Of a DNA stretch of 64,000 nt, positions 22,165 to 34,100 are shown piece after piece. This DNA comes from Undaria pinnatifida (lineage: Eukaryota > Sar > Phaeophyceae > Laminariales > Alariaceae). The stretch lies in contig JABAKD010000009.1 of NCBI GenBank assembly GCA_012845835.1, forward strand, positions 10,042,785 to 10,106,784, given 5' to 3'. The notes beneath the pieces were generated by a model. That model saw only the letters and a program-made list of their open reading frames with translations, was not told the DNA's origin and searched no databases. Position numbers and translations under genes: made by a program. Position 1 is the stretch's first letter. Every line of letters begins with the position of its first letter.

Positions 22165-25100
22165 GTACTTTTTCCTTGACCATGGCCTTCTCACTGTAAA
22201 CGACTTTATAAACGATCAGCGACTCCGTAGGCTACTGTGGCTATAGTTGCTGTTGCAAAGGGTCGGGCAATAACACGACCCCTCGGTGGAAGTGATGCGG
22301 TCAAACTTTCTTGAAGACCACCGAAAACGATTTCTGAATCCATTTATTTTAACGTGCTGGTGCTTGATGATTGCTGCAACTGTCAGGTCCCTGTCTCGTA
22401 CTATTTTGTCGTGTAGAAAATCGCTCATATTGTCGTCACGTGGAATACTTGACTGTATTTGTCTTCTTATTTTCGCGAAAACCCCGTTAATACATGTCAT
22501 AGCAAAGGTTCGCTACTCATTTGCCGCGTCGAAACAGCATAGACCGTTCCTGCTTCGATTTTGACGGGTAGTCAACCCTTTTTCATCCAACGCAATAGCT
22601 ACAATGCTTATTCTGACAACTTAAAACCGTGCTGTTTTCTCTTTTTGCCTTGTAATTCTACGTTTGGCCGCTTCATTTACATGGTGCACCCGACGCTTTC
22701 CTGGTCCCAATCGGAAGTAATCCAATCTTTCGGGTGAGAGATGTCGAGTGAGAGCCTTTTCGCAGCTGCCTTCGGCTGACTGTCACGGAGGCAACGCCGT
22801 TCTTGGTCAATAGGGAGTGACTGGTATATCAACTTCCAACCGTATCGCATGTTTCAGAGCAGTAGTTATTATACACAGCAGCAGTAGTGGCTGCAGCGAA
22901 AGCAGAGGACGCAACAGAAGCAGCAGCAGCAGGCATGCGCTGCCGTCTTAAGCAGCACCGGTTAGTACCTCGACTTTACGTAAATGTCGATCGAATTTGA
23001 TGGGTCCAACTTTGGCACAAGTAATGGAACCACAGATCCGATCGAAATGTCTCGGAACGTATGCCACAAAAAGATCACTTCTTCTTTTCTTCTTTTCGCT
23101 CCCGAAAACCTGGTGACCACAGTTATGCACAAAAAACAAATCTTGACACCATCCCACCCAACCGGCAGTAGTATCCATAGGCTTGAGTACCCAGATCATT
23201 TACAGGTACTAATCCCGCTCAGAGTATACGATACGCTAGCCTAGCGTCCACTTGCGCGGGAGGGCATGCCAAGTGAGGACCTCCTGCCGGCTCAGGAGGC
23301 CTCATCCGAATGCAATACTTACATTGAGTGATCCACGGTACTGAGACAGAATACAGCAACAAACTAGGTATGCGTATTGTCGTCAACTTTTTTTTGTGGG
23401 CTCATCAGCTCTCCTTCATCACACGGTGCCAAAAGCACTAGTCTATTCATAGACCATAGATTGAAAACCTCATTTATTTCAAGTGGATTTAGGAAAGATG
23501 ACTAAAAAAGTAGAATCAGAACGGAACTCAGACAGCTGGACTCGGAAAAAAGAAATCACTTCGTCTAATCATCTACGAATCGCGCTCCAAGGGAATGGCT
23601 TAAGATAGAGAACCAAAGAATGAATTATTAGGAACCAGTCTATTCGATGTTCATCTTTCAGCATGCCAATGTCGCATATGATATCTAACTGGTATGCTTC
23701 TTTCATACGTCTGCCCACGTGACAATCCCGCATGTACGTGCCAAGGATTACCTCTCTGATTCCGTATTGGTGGGGTAGATTCGCCGAAAGCCAAGGAAGC
23801 GGAGCAGATCTCCGCCTGTGATGCGTACCGCTATCCTGCATACAATATCACTCTGTACATGCCAGTTCATTCCCAGGGGAGGAGGAGCGATAACGGCCGG
23901 GGAGCGAAGGGAGATCGGTGCGGTTCTGCGGTGAGCTCGTACGAGGTGGGCTCTATCTTTAACTCATTTGAGAATCGAAAACGTTTGAAGATTAATGCTC
24001 GTCGTCAAATGAAAGGATATGCTATACCGCGGGGGGCTGACCTCAGCTCTAAGGGAGAGCTCAAGATGAGAGAAGGGCCGATGCAACGCCATCGTGTCAT
24101 GGGGTACGACGGTACATGCAAGATTTGTGGGTGCCGGCGCAAGGAAATGAAGAAGGATTCGCTGCTTGACTTGTTTCTTCGTCGCCTAACGCAACTATCT
24201 ACGAAAGATCGCTACTTGAAGTTTGTCGCCGTCGTCGTCGTTCAACACAACTACCGCGCGGGACTCATCTCGTCGGCTCTATGACACAGCTCAAGCTGAA
24301 AGTAAGACCGATGCGACGATATTGTGGATGCGATGTTATCGTGTGGGGATGCACGGTGGTGTGCGAGATGTGTTGATGCGGGTACCACGCCTCGTCAGCA
24401 ATCGGGGTGTACGTCTAGCCACCACCTTTTTTTATACCGTCTCATCAGCTCTTCTCCACCGTACGGTAGTACCAAAAAAAAATAGAAAATAGACTGTCAA
24501 GCCTCTTGAGTTGGCCTAAAAGCGTGGACTTCAACACGGTGAACTAAATAATCGTCTAGGACAATTGCTTCGAGACTATCGCTGCAATAGAGTGGCGTCA
24601 GATTTTTTTTTCACACCTGAGAAAATGTTCTCGGTAGTAAAATCAACTAAGGTTCCAATGCGTTACATTCCTAGTGCTCACGAACGACACTAACTTGTCG
24701 CCAGTAGTTCGCGACTTTCTAGGCTAAGAGTACGAATGATACACGACATAAAATTTCCTAGGCTGACCAAAGTTACGGCGCAAACCGATGAGTGTTTGAT
24801 CTCGTATGGTGACGTTTTGCAGGGCGTCGCTGCAATATATTGAACACCACAGCCGTCCAGCTACGAACATGCGACCACGCAAAGGTCGATACGGTGAGCA
24901 CGGTGTACGGGCTGTGGTATAAGCGGAGGAGATGACGAGGTCGCCGCTCCACGATGGCTCTCTGCGCATGGTGCGCCCTATCATGCCATGTGCACCTACC
25001 ATTTCTCCTCCATTGGCGTTCCATGGCTAGATTAAGATCGATGTGTGCTCGCCGTTCAACGTTAGGATAACAAACAAAAAATGGTTCAAGTAGTAAGAGG

Positions 25101-25470
25101 TGGTGTACGCAAAATTTGCAAACATGCGTTTCTTGGGTGCAAACAATCTGCTCGTCAGCCTTGGCTCCAAACCGTTGTAAAATCTCCGCAACGGGGACAA
25201 GCGCTGCAAGGGAAGGTGAGCGCATATCGGAAGTGGCATTGCCAATTAACGAATCCACCTCGGCGACACTCGCACATTGAACGAACCCACACCATGTTTC
25301 TTCGAGATGAGCGATGCAGGGGAGCTTCCTGGAATCACATGCCGCATTTTTTAGTGCATTTCAGCTTCCCGGAACAAGAAGAAGCCACAAGTTGATGTCT
25401 GCATTCAAAAACAAAAAAAAAATCTTAGAGCGTGCCCTTTCCGACAACGACCAGCTGAAAACCCTGGCCC
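22165..25470. other. No supported gene; diverged local duplications
   Basis: A plus-strand frame at 23859-24284 (141 codons) contains CKICGCRRKE but matches no family that I know. The phrases CTCATCAGCTCT and ACGGT-CCAAAA recur near 23400-23440 and 24435-24475, and AGCTCAAG-TGA, GACCGATGC and ATCGTGT recur near 24058 and 24290, pointing to an old tandem duplication of about 1 kb. A CAG-rich patch lies at 22875-22935. Nothing else could be assigned. Confidence 0.45.
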
Positions 25471-28179
25471 TTATCGCTTCCCGCCAGCAGGTCGTGGAAG
25501 CTGGGATGGAGCGACCTTTTTTGTGCCCTTGGTCTCCTTCTTGAGTCTAGCCAGCTCCTTCTTGAGGTCCCTGCAGGCAAGAGAGCATCCAGATGCAAGG
25601 TCACGGGCGACTGTAGGCAACATGACAATGCACCAGGAATGTTGTCAGCATCGCCTAGTAATAAGAGATGTCTACGGTAGTCTCTGCCTTGACTATCGGG
25701 GTTGTCGAGCGCCGAAAATTACTTGGCTGCTCATAATTGCGTCCTTATTTCCTGGATTTTTTTTGCGTAACGGCATGGTTTCTTCCGGGAGGTAAAGGTG
25801 GTCAATCAAACCATCTAAAGTATGTTAGAGCTCCGGAGGAGAAACGCATACCGGTCTGACCTGGAACGTTATTTTTCTAAGCATCGCACTCGCTGCAACG
25901 GAAATTGGCGGGTCAGCACAGCACTTTGGCAGCAAGCCCGCTCGATCGCGCCGAGGAAAGCCAACGACTCTAAATATGCTCTTTCGTCGGTAAAATGGTT
26001 CCATCGCCGATGCGATTTGATCAATACTGTAGGATGGCTACATTGCGCGGTCGCGTCGTAAGGCGTACCGTGGGACCTTGGAACGCCAAAGGCTTGCGCG
26101 CCACAGCAATTGCAACACTCGAACTCACTTCAACTGAGACGCGCCGTCCACGGCCGAGTTTTCGCAGGCTTTTCCGAAATTCAGAACTCTTTCCGTCTTC
26201 TCTGAGTGGTTGTCGGCCGGGCTCACGCACAAGAGCGTAACGACCTGTCCGCGCGAACAGATTAATCGATCGGTTGGCGATGTTTTTGAAGTGTCCTATT
26301 CCATTGGAAGTGTGAGGTGCTATGCATTGTCCGCAAGAGAGGCCGACTCGTTCCGGGCAAGTTTGCCGATGCCAGGGACATAGTGAACGTTTCCTATGAG
26401 CGTCCACGCCACTTTAATACGTTGGAGCTAATTGATGGGTCCTTTCCGTAACGGAGAATATCGCGCATTGGCAAGCGAAAACAATTAAACTAGTGCCGAT
26501 ACCCCGAAACCTGCATGGGTGCCGATATGGTGTGAGAGAAAGACATCAGTAGTGTCGTTGCGTGTTGTAACCATGGCTTCCCGGACACATCATTATTGCT
26601 GTCCTGGAGTAAGCTTGATCGTCGTGAGAGCGGCATAGTTGATTTTTCTGTCGTTTCGTGTGTCAACCATTGTTAACAATGGCGATAACTGGCTAGAGCA
26701 AAAAAAAATTATGATCATGTCGTGAAAGGTTCTTGGTGGACTATCGTGTCGTCCCAATACCTCACACAGCCAAACTGGGTGCGTCTCCTGCTGGTTGTAC
26801 TCGACCTGATATGGTCACACACCTTGGCCGTGTCCGTTAGGCAACCTTTCGCCATTCCCAAAAGCCCCCCTGCTTCTTCAGGCATTCCAGCCACCGAAGC
26901 AGCCTTCGAACGAATCATCTCCGCAAGTGCTGCCGGCCATGATTCTCCTGGTTTCTCCTCTGCCAGCTCCATGACGACCATTTCGCATGATGACTGTTCG
27001 TTTGTGCTTCTATTTACAAGCTCCACCCGAATTTTTGACAGAAAGTGCTTCGTCTCAGTTCCCTCCGAGGCATTAGAACCTGATGCACGTGACCTGGCGT
27101 CCTCAAAAATTCCCACTGCCTCTTGGGGCGACGACGCGAGAACGGCGCGCCCCCAAAGACGATCTTTTGGAGGAGCGTTCGGCGGAAGATGGGGGCCTTT
27201 GCTAACAGCGTTGTCGCCATCGACATTTTTTGCCTGTTCTGGAGATTCATTATCACCCAAAGGTGGTGGAGGCAGTAGACACTCCACCACTTCATTGGTT
27301 GACCCCACCGCCGGCACCGTAACAGCCGCGGCGCTGACCCAAACTACAAACGCGCTTTGTGCGTTACGGTGGTTCAAGGTGGCAAAGGCTTCGGCCAAAA
27401 GCCGTGGGAAGACTCCCGCCAGAGGTATTGTCTTAGCGGCGACTCCCCCGCCTCCATCGCCTAGCTCCCCCCCAGCCCCGCTGTCTGCAGGAGCCCCTTT
27501 CCCCTTGCCCTTCTTCGTCGGCTTTTTGTCGCTCTGGCTAACTGCGGCTGCCGGCGCCTCCCCCCCTTCTGAAGCCACCCCGCCGTTTGCTTCGACCAGG
27601 AAAAAACCCCCCTTGGTCTTTGCCTCTTCTGGATCCCCCACCAGAGCCAACGTTTTCCCCGTACCTGTGGCGCCGACAGCCATCAGGAGCAAGCTGTGCC
27701 CGTCGGCGAAGGATGTCCCTAGTCCTTCGACCTCACGGTGCAGTTCTACCTGCCCCGCGCTTGTGGCGGAGGCGTCCGCGGACGAGATTTGGAACACGTG
27801 TGTGTACGTCCAGTGCTGCTGATTCTCTGCTGTGAGCAGGGCCAAGGTTTGCTTGCCGTCTCTCAGGCATACCTGTTCAGTGAAAACAAACGTTTGGTAT
27901 CAGAATGACCAACAAAACTGCGGTGGGGGGGACAAAAGGTCCTACGCAGAGAATAAAGAGACGACCAGTATAGGAATCGCGTTCTTGCACAGACGCCGGT
28001 TGATACTATTGACGACACAACGGATTCGGGTGCATTCAGCCTAGCCCTCCAACACGACGAAAGTGGCTCTTTACCATTATCACCTCTTTGCATCCTGATT
28101 CCTTTTCTTGTGCATCCATAGGGCGCACCCGCGCAAAAGTTCTCGCCTGGCCTTTCGTATCTTCGATCTGGTTGTGGAG
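25471..28179 (-). CDS. Kinesin gene, C-terminal part: neck and degenerate motor
   Basis: The exon at 28084-28179 reads LHNQIEDTKG, then TFARVRP, the neck and first strand of kinesin-14 motors. The exon at 26823-27872 carries the P-loop in the form VGATGTGKT. After it comes a Gly/Lys-rich insertion of about 65 residues containing KKPTKKGKGKG, then IPLAGVFPRLLAEAF (the usual GxxPR helix). Where switch I (NxxSSRSH) is expected the sequence reads ASEGTETKHFL, and where switch II (DLAGSE) is expected it reads VVMELAEEKPGE. The exon at 26129-26244 restores the family ending TLLCVSPADNHSEKTERVL, then FGKACE. The last exon gives a short coiled, basic tail. The motor fold is probably kept, but normal ATP hydrolysis looks unlikely. 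Confidence 0.8.
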
Positions 28180-31100
28180 CTGAAACGAGGCACGGAGCAC
28201 CACCATGGTGGCGTTAATTACGTTTCTCCTGAAGCGATAACCACCGTAACCCATGGGGTTCGGTTATGTTTTATACATAATCATCGTTTTTCAGAAGCGC
28301 TCACGAACACGTGTATGTTGATGGAAATACGGCATATAGACCTTCACTTATATTGGTGCGCGCGTAGCTCAACCCACGCCGTGGGCTGAACCGAGGGACG
28401 CGCGTACATTTATTGTGTTGCTGCAATATCCAGATTGTTCGGCCGTTCAGCAAGGCTAAACATATAGTTATTATGTGTCAGAGAGTGAACCACAGATCAT
28501 TAACTTGCGCCGGAGGTGTTCTTAGTGGTGCATGATTCAGCGTAAAGAGAGAGGGGTCACGTTTGCAATGAACAAACCCCGGTGTTGGAGCGGTAGGGCC
28601 AACTGAAGCGTACACACACCGTACTATGCAGCTCTGCCCTGCTAAACAACCGATCAGCACAAGTGACAAGCGTTGGCTCTACCTCGCCTTGAATTATATT
28701 TGTATAAGAACATCCAATTTCAACCCATATTCAAACTAGTCAATCTTGCTTCAAAACATTGACGAGAAACTGTTGTTCTACCTCATTGTACTCACCGTCA
28801 AGTAGGTAAAAGTCGTCGATGGTCAGAAACAAGCACACTTTCGGAAGCGCGAATTTGCGTGTGAGCGTGTTATCGTGCGTTCGGCTCAGCGGTAACGGTA
28901 ACGACTCGCCTGTTTGGCGCGCTCCATTTCTCTTCGAAGGCTTGTGTGAAGCTGCTTGTTCGTCTGGTCGATTTGCTTTGAGTTAGAGTGCTCCACCTCC
29001 TTTTCCTTCATCCATGACCGTGCTTCATCTATTTGGCTTGCTCCCTGCTCTCGACCACGGCCGCGTCAGTCCATCGTGAGAAAATATTGAGAGTCAGACA
29101 TATTATATATATATATATATATATGTCACGCGGGACATCGAAGAAGGGCGAAGGGAACGGGGCGGACACACGATGCCCACCCGCGCCATGCACAGGCTAC
29201 CTAAGTGCTATGGTGCGGCCTTGGAAGGCCGGTAATCACATCACAATAAGCTATTTGTCCGTTTTAGTATAGTTGGGATGGGTTTTCGTACTCGGGATAA
29301 ACAATATTTTGGACGGGCATGGCTCTTTCTTGTTCAGATAGATGCCATCACGTGGGATTATTAGTAAAGCTTCTCTCCGAAGTTTGGGTTTCGCGAAGGT
29401 GGGTAGCACCAACGACATGCTCACTTGCTAAATCTACTAGGGGATACACTATGTCCCACCATTTCACCTCACGAATTGCTTCGTCGGCAGGACTCGAACC
29501 TGCGCGTTAAATCACCATGGGTTTTGACTCGTATTCCCATTTTCGACGAGGTTGCGTAGTTCGTGAATCGCCTTGCGTAGTGGAAAGGAATAGAGCAAAT
29601 CAACAACGCTTTGACTACCGCAACGTGTTGGTAGTGGCGGCATCCTACGGCTTGCCTTCTTCGCAGCGTCTACTGCGCTCTTCGTTGTCGCCGCCGCCTC
29701 GGAAAGAACTTTGGCAGCACCTTGAACAGTTTCTTCCAGTGTCGTGCTCGCCTGGGCAATCTGATCAACGCGAGCGACACGAAACGTCGGCGCAAATAAC
29801 CTGAGACTACCGCCTGGAAGATATGTGTACTTGTACGGCGGAAGCTGAGAGTGTGTTGGTGTTCGTGACACTTTTAATTTGGTCCTGGCGACTACAACGG
29901 AAAAGTTCTAGCTAAAGTATTGCACTGCTGTTCTATGCGACTTGCGTCGACACGACGGCCACCTCGCCACCTAGTTCCTGCCCAGAACTATTGATCGGAC
30001 TGCAGGTATCAAATTTCGCTGCTCTGCCGATCATAATCCTGCGCACAAGAGTAACAAATCCCACGAAAAACGGACTTCCTTCGTGACACCAGTCATTCTC
30101 ATCACCATGGCTCTCCGACAACGACAGTTACTCGTTGCCGATCGGTTGTCGCCGTGTCTTCTACCGTAACGCAGGAATCACGTGCAACCCGAGGCAAACA
30201 CAAGTACTGCTTAAGAGGTGACGGGATGGCGAAGCACTATACGGTATACCTGTTCGGTCAACCCTTGCTCCAACTCGTCTCGCTCGGTTTTCCAAGCCTC
30301 CTCGACTTTGCTCAAAGTGTCGGCAGCTTCAGTTCGAAGTGTTTCCAATTCTGCGGCGTTATCTGATCTCAGTAGCTCAAGTCTGATGCGCCGCTCTTCT
30401 TCCTGTGCTCTCTGCTTGGCAGTGCGCTATTTGGAGCAAGCGGATCGACAACCCACCAGCGGGAAAAAACAGCAGTGGAGGGCGCGGTGAAGCTCGAGTG
30501 ACCGAGTGAATCACGAGAAAGGGGACATCCCCAGCCGTACGAGTTTGGTCATGTATTAAGATGGAACAAGCCCCTCTTCGCACCCCGAAGATTACCAATT
30601 ATCTCATGACACTGCCGGGTTAAACTGAACGCTGGCAAGCGATGATTTTTAGTACATGAACCTGCTGTCACAATCGATAGCGAATAGGAAGTGTTAATTG
30701 TTTCAACGTGGAAAATGAAGTCCACGGTATTGCCACACCTCCTCAAGTGATCCCTTCGCCGCCTCGAGGGTTTCGGTAATGTGGCTGAAGCGCATTCTCT
30801 CGGATGCCACGCGCGCCTTCAGCTGACCAATCTCCTCGGTCAGACGGTCACACGCATCCTGCCCCGCGCTATCATCTGCTAGCGCCGCTTGAAGCTTTTC
30901 GACCTTCCCCGTAGCCTCGCTCGCCTGAACGACGGTGCATGGGGCAAGCTACAAACGTGTCACGCCGACGTCTGCTAAATAGCGCGTACAAAACAAAAAA
31001 AAAACGTATTGGCACATACATGCTACAACGGTAGGGGTCTACCAGTTTATTTCTGAAGTTCTTCGCTCTGAGAGCTCACTCACTACCTCACACGAAAACA

Positions 31101-34100
31101 TATCCCAAACACGCATTTTTGAGCAAACTGCAAGCACAACCCAATGAAAAAAAACACCTGGTCCTGGTATCAAAGGCGGTAATTTAGCTACAAAATAATG
31201 GCACTCCGACGATGTTGGGTTTCGACGGGTTAAGGAAGCCCCGTCCATCAGAAAATATAGTACCGAAAAAATGCTGCCTCTACCGTAATACCTCTAGCGC
31301 GCCTCATTTCAAGCCTCGCAGGAGCATGAAGCTTTCGACACTAGTAATTGAAAACCCTGATGGTAGATGTGAGTCGTACAACTTGTTTCGTTGTAGGGGG
31401 GGCTCCGGTGGTTCGACGGAAGAGCTGGAACAGGGCCTCATGTGAGTACTGTACCTCTACACAGAACAAGCGTAGATTCATTCTCAGGATCGCACGCGGG
31501 CAGTCCCTTCACGGTTTCCCTAGGCCCATCATACATCACGCGGGCTTACCCGCCCGCGGAGCCGTTCACCAAGCATTTTGCATAGTACGCTTAGAAGAGT
31601 TCATACGCAGTTGTCTCGTGCTTTAGGGTACCAAATCTACGCCCCCCGTCCCCCCGCCCCTGCCCGACACCCCTGAATGCGCTTATAAATGGAAATGGTG
31701 CATCACGCGCACCTCTTCCTTTGCCTGAACCAGCGCTGTCTCCCGCTTCTTCATCCTCTCCTGCATGCTTAAAATAGCGCTCTGCTGCTCATCCAGCACA
31801 GCTTTCTGGCGTTGCCGCTCCTCGGTTAGTTCTTTCTCATGCCCCGCGACCGCCTCCTGCACCCCAGGCAATCGCCAGGTTGTAACCACGACACAAGGGA
31901 GAGATGTCAACAATGGCAAGGGGGAAAAAACGCGTGCACAGCCTGCTCCACTGGCGCAAACTGGCGACTACATTCCCGGACGACAGGTTGGTCACAGCCA
32001 GTGCCCAATTTCAAAAAGGGTGCAGGGAGTACACATTACGGATGTGAACGAATCACCCGGTTCTACATCAAAGACGGTCAGTGAGGTAGTTTGGGTAATT
32101 ATTCCAGTCAATATCCCAGCCTCGACCCATGTCACACGTCTTTACGGAGTTGTTGCGTCAACAATCGTAATCACCGTGCGGTGAGGCATGCAAGAAACCA
32201 CCCAATGGCGGACTCGAACGCGGTGGCGCAAGCCAAACGAGCAAACAACCATGAGACAACGATTTGCCCTACTCCTGGAGTCTGCCGTGTCTACGCAGTT
32301 TCCTTTGCGTATCCTCTCGCTCCTGACCTGGTAGTTTTTCTCTCCCTCTGCGCGGAGCACCGCCAGTGTGTCGACGTGCTTGAGGCCTCGCGGAGAAGAC
32401 ATCACCTTGATCAAACTAGGCGTGCTGTCCCGCCTATCTTGCGCATTCGCCGTGCTGGTGCTGCCGTCTGTCTCTACCGTAATCACGGGGGCGCTTGTAT
32501 CTACCGTGATGACAGGGGCGCTTGTCTCCATAGGGACGGCTGAGGGAGTACTCAAGACAGGTCCCGCGACCTCCTTGCTTCGAGTTTTCTCCTCGACGCT
32601 CTGCCATGGCCAACAATACAGCAGTGGAGTTTGGGCCATGGCTCATAGAAGAGAAAACGCCGTATGTATGTCAATGCAATCAAAATGGGCAGTTGTGCTG
32701 ACATGATGGGGAAGTCGGCACTGCTGTCGAAGGGGAAATTTGAACGAATCTGGATGAGGCTTGCTGCTCTGTCCTACCGTCGATCACCGTGATAAACATG
32801 TTCACCAGTGCGTCTGTTCCGGCGCTGACCTTCAATGTACACTCTCGGTTTAAAATACAACTCCAGCATTTTGAGTTATCCTCATTTTCTACCGCACATG
32901 CGATCCTTAGCTATACCTAGAGACAAAGTCCAACTCCCCCATCCACCTCTCGGCGTTTCGTGTGCGTATCCGACCACAAAAAAATTGAAGGTTAATAACT
33001 GCCACCTACGTACCGATGAGGGTGTCGTCGCCTTTTCGTCTTCCTTCTTTATTGGTTCCTCTTCCACAGGAAGGAAGGAAGGAACCGCCAGCGACTCCAG
33101 TTTTGGGGATGACGCGCTCCGGAGAAACTCCCATTCCTTCACGCCGTAGCTTGCCAGCAGAGTTTTCAGCATCCCTTTGAAGTCAGCCTGTTGTTGTTGG
33201 AAACCGCACGGGATGTTGTTGGGTTGTGCTGTAGGCTGTCGGTTGCCGTCAGTGAGTACCTTGGCCGCCGTTCAGCCAGGAATGATAACAGCATGAGTTA
33301 CGAACATCGTACTAAAGAGATACATGCGGATAGTGGCCTGGAAGGGAAATGAGGTTGAGAGGACCAACGTTGACGACAACAACGACATTGATATGCCTCC
33401 GAGAAAATGTCTTGATGCTCGCAACTTGGTCCTACCTTACCAAGGGCAAGAGGCAGGGCCCATTCTGATTCGAACGCGAAAGACTGACAACCAGAGATGT
33501 TGTCACCCATCATTTAGACACCAATCTCGATTTCACACGCGTTTGGGCCCACCTTTCCAACCTGCATGACCAGGTCCAACTCCATCAGCCTCAATGGATC
33601 CACCCGACTGAAGATGGCCACTAACCAGGACCGCACCTGCTCCTGCACCAACCACTCACGAACACCCATTGGGGGCAACGAGGCAGCCACCTCGCTTTCG
33701 GTGCCAGGTGCCGGATTACTGGCGAGGAAGTCCTTAGCGACCGCAAGAAGGTCGGTTTCCCACCACGATTCGCCTTAGAGGATGCACAGGCAACGAATAT
33801 CATTGTGGTTACCTTGACGCTGCACGATATTCCAAGAAGAAGACACTTAGTGGCGTTTGCCGACAAATCTTTACGCTAGAATTGCGCGATACACCAGTTG
33901 CATGGAACGGACTGACCCCAAATTTTCCCGTAGCTGCTCACTTCGTTTTATTTTTTCCCATCATATGCTTGTGTTTTACCACCGGGTTGCCACGGCATGT
34001 GATACTTAATTATGCACCAGTTATTGTATATCGCTGACTTACATAGGTGTGTTGGTGTGTTGGAAAAACGTTGGATGATGTCCCATTTGAACTCATATCA

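Noticed and set aside
26722-27822. 366-codon plus-strand open frame
   Set aside because: It is the antisense of the kinesin motor exon. The minus strand carries the P-loop, the family ending and matched splice phases.
29515-29575. Possible kinesin exon reading AIHELRNLVENGNTSQNP
   Set aside because: Its donor phase does not match the next exon, and it overlaps the tRNA-like sequence. Direct joining of 29656 to 29044 is in phase.
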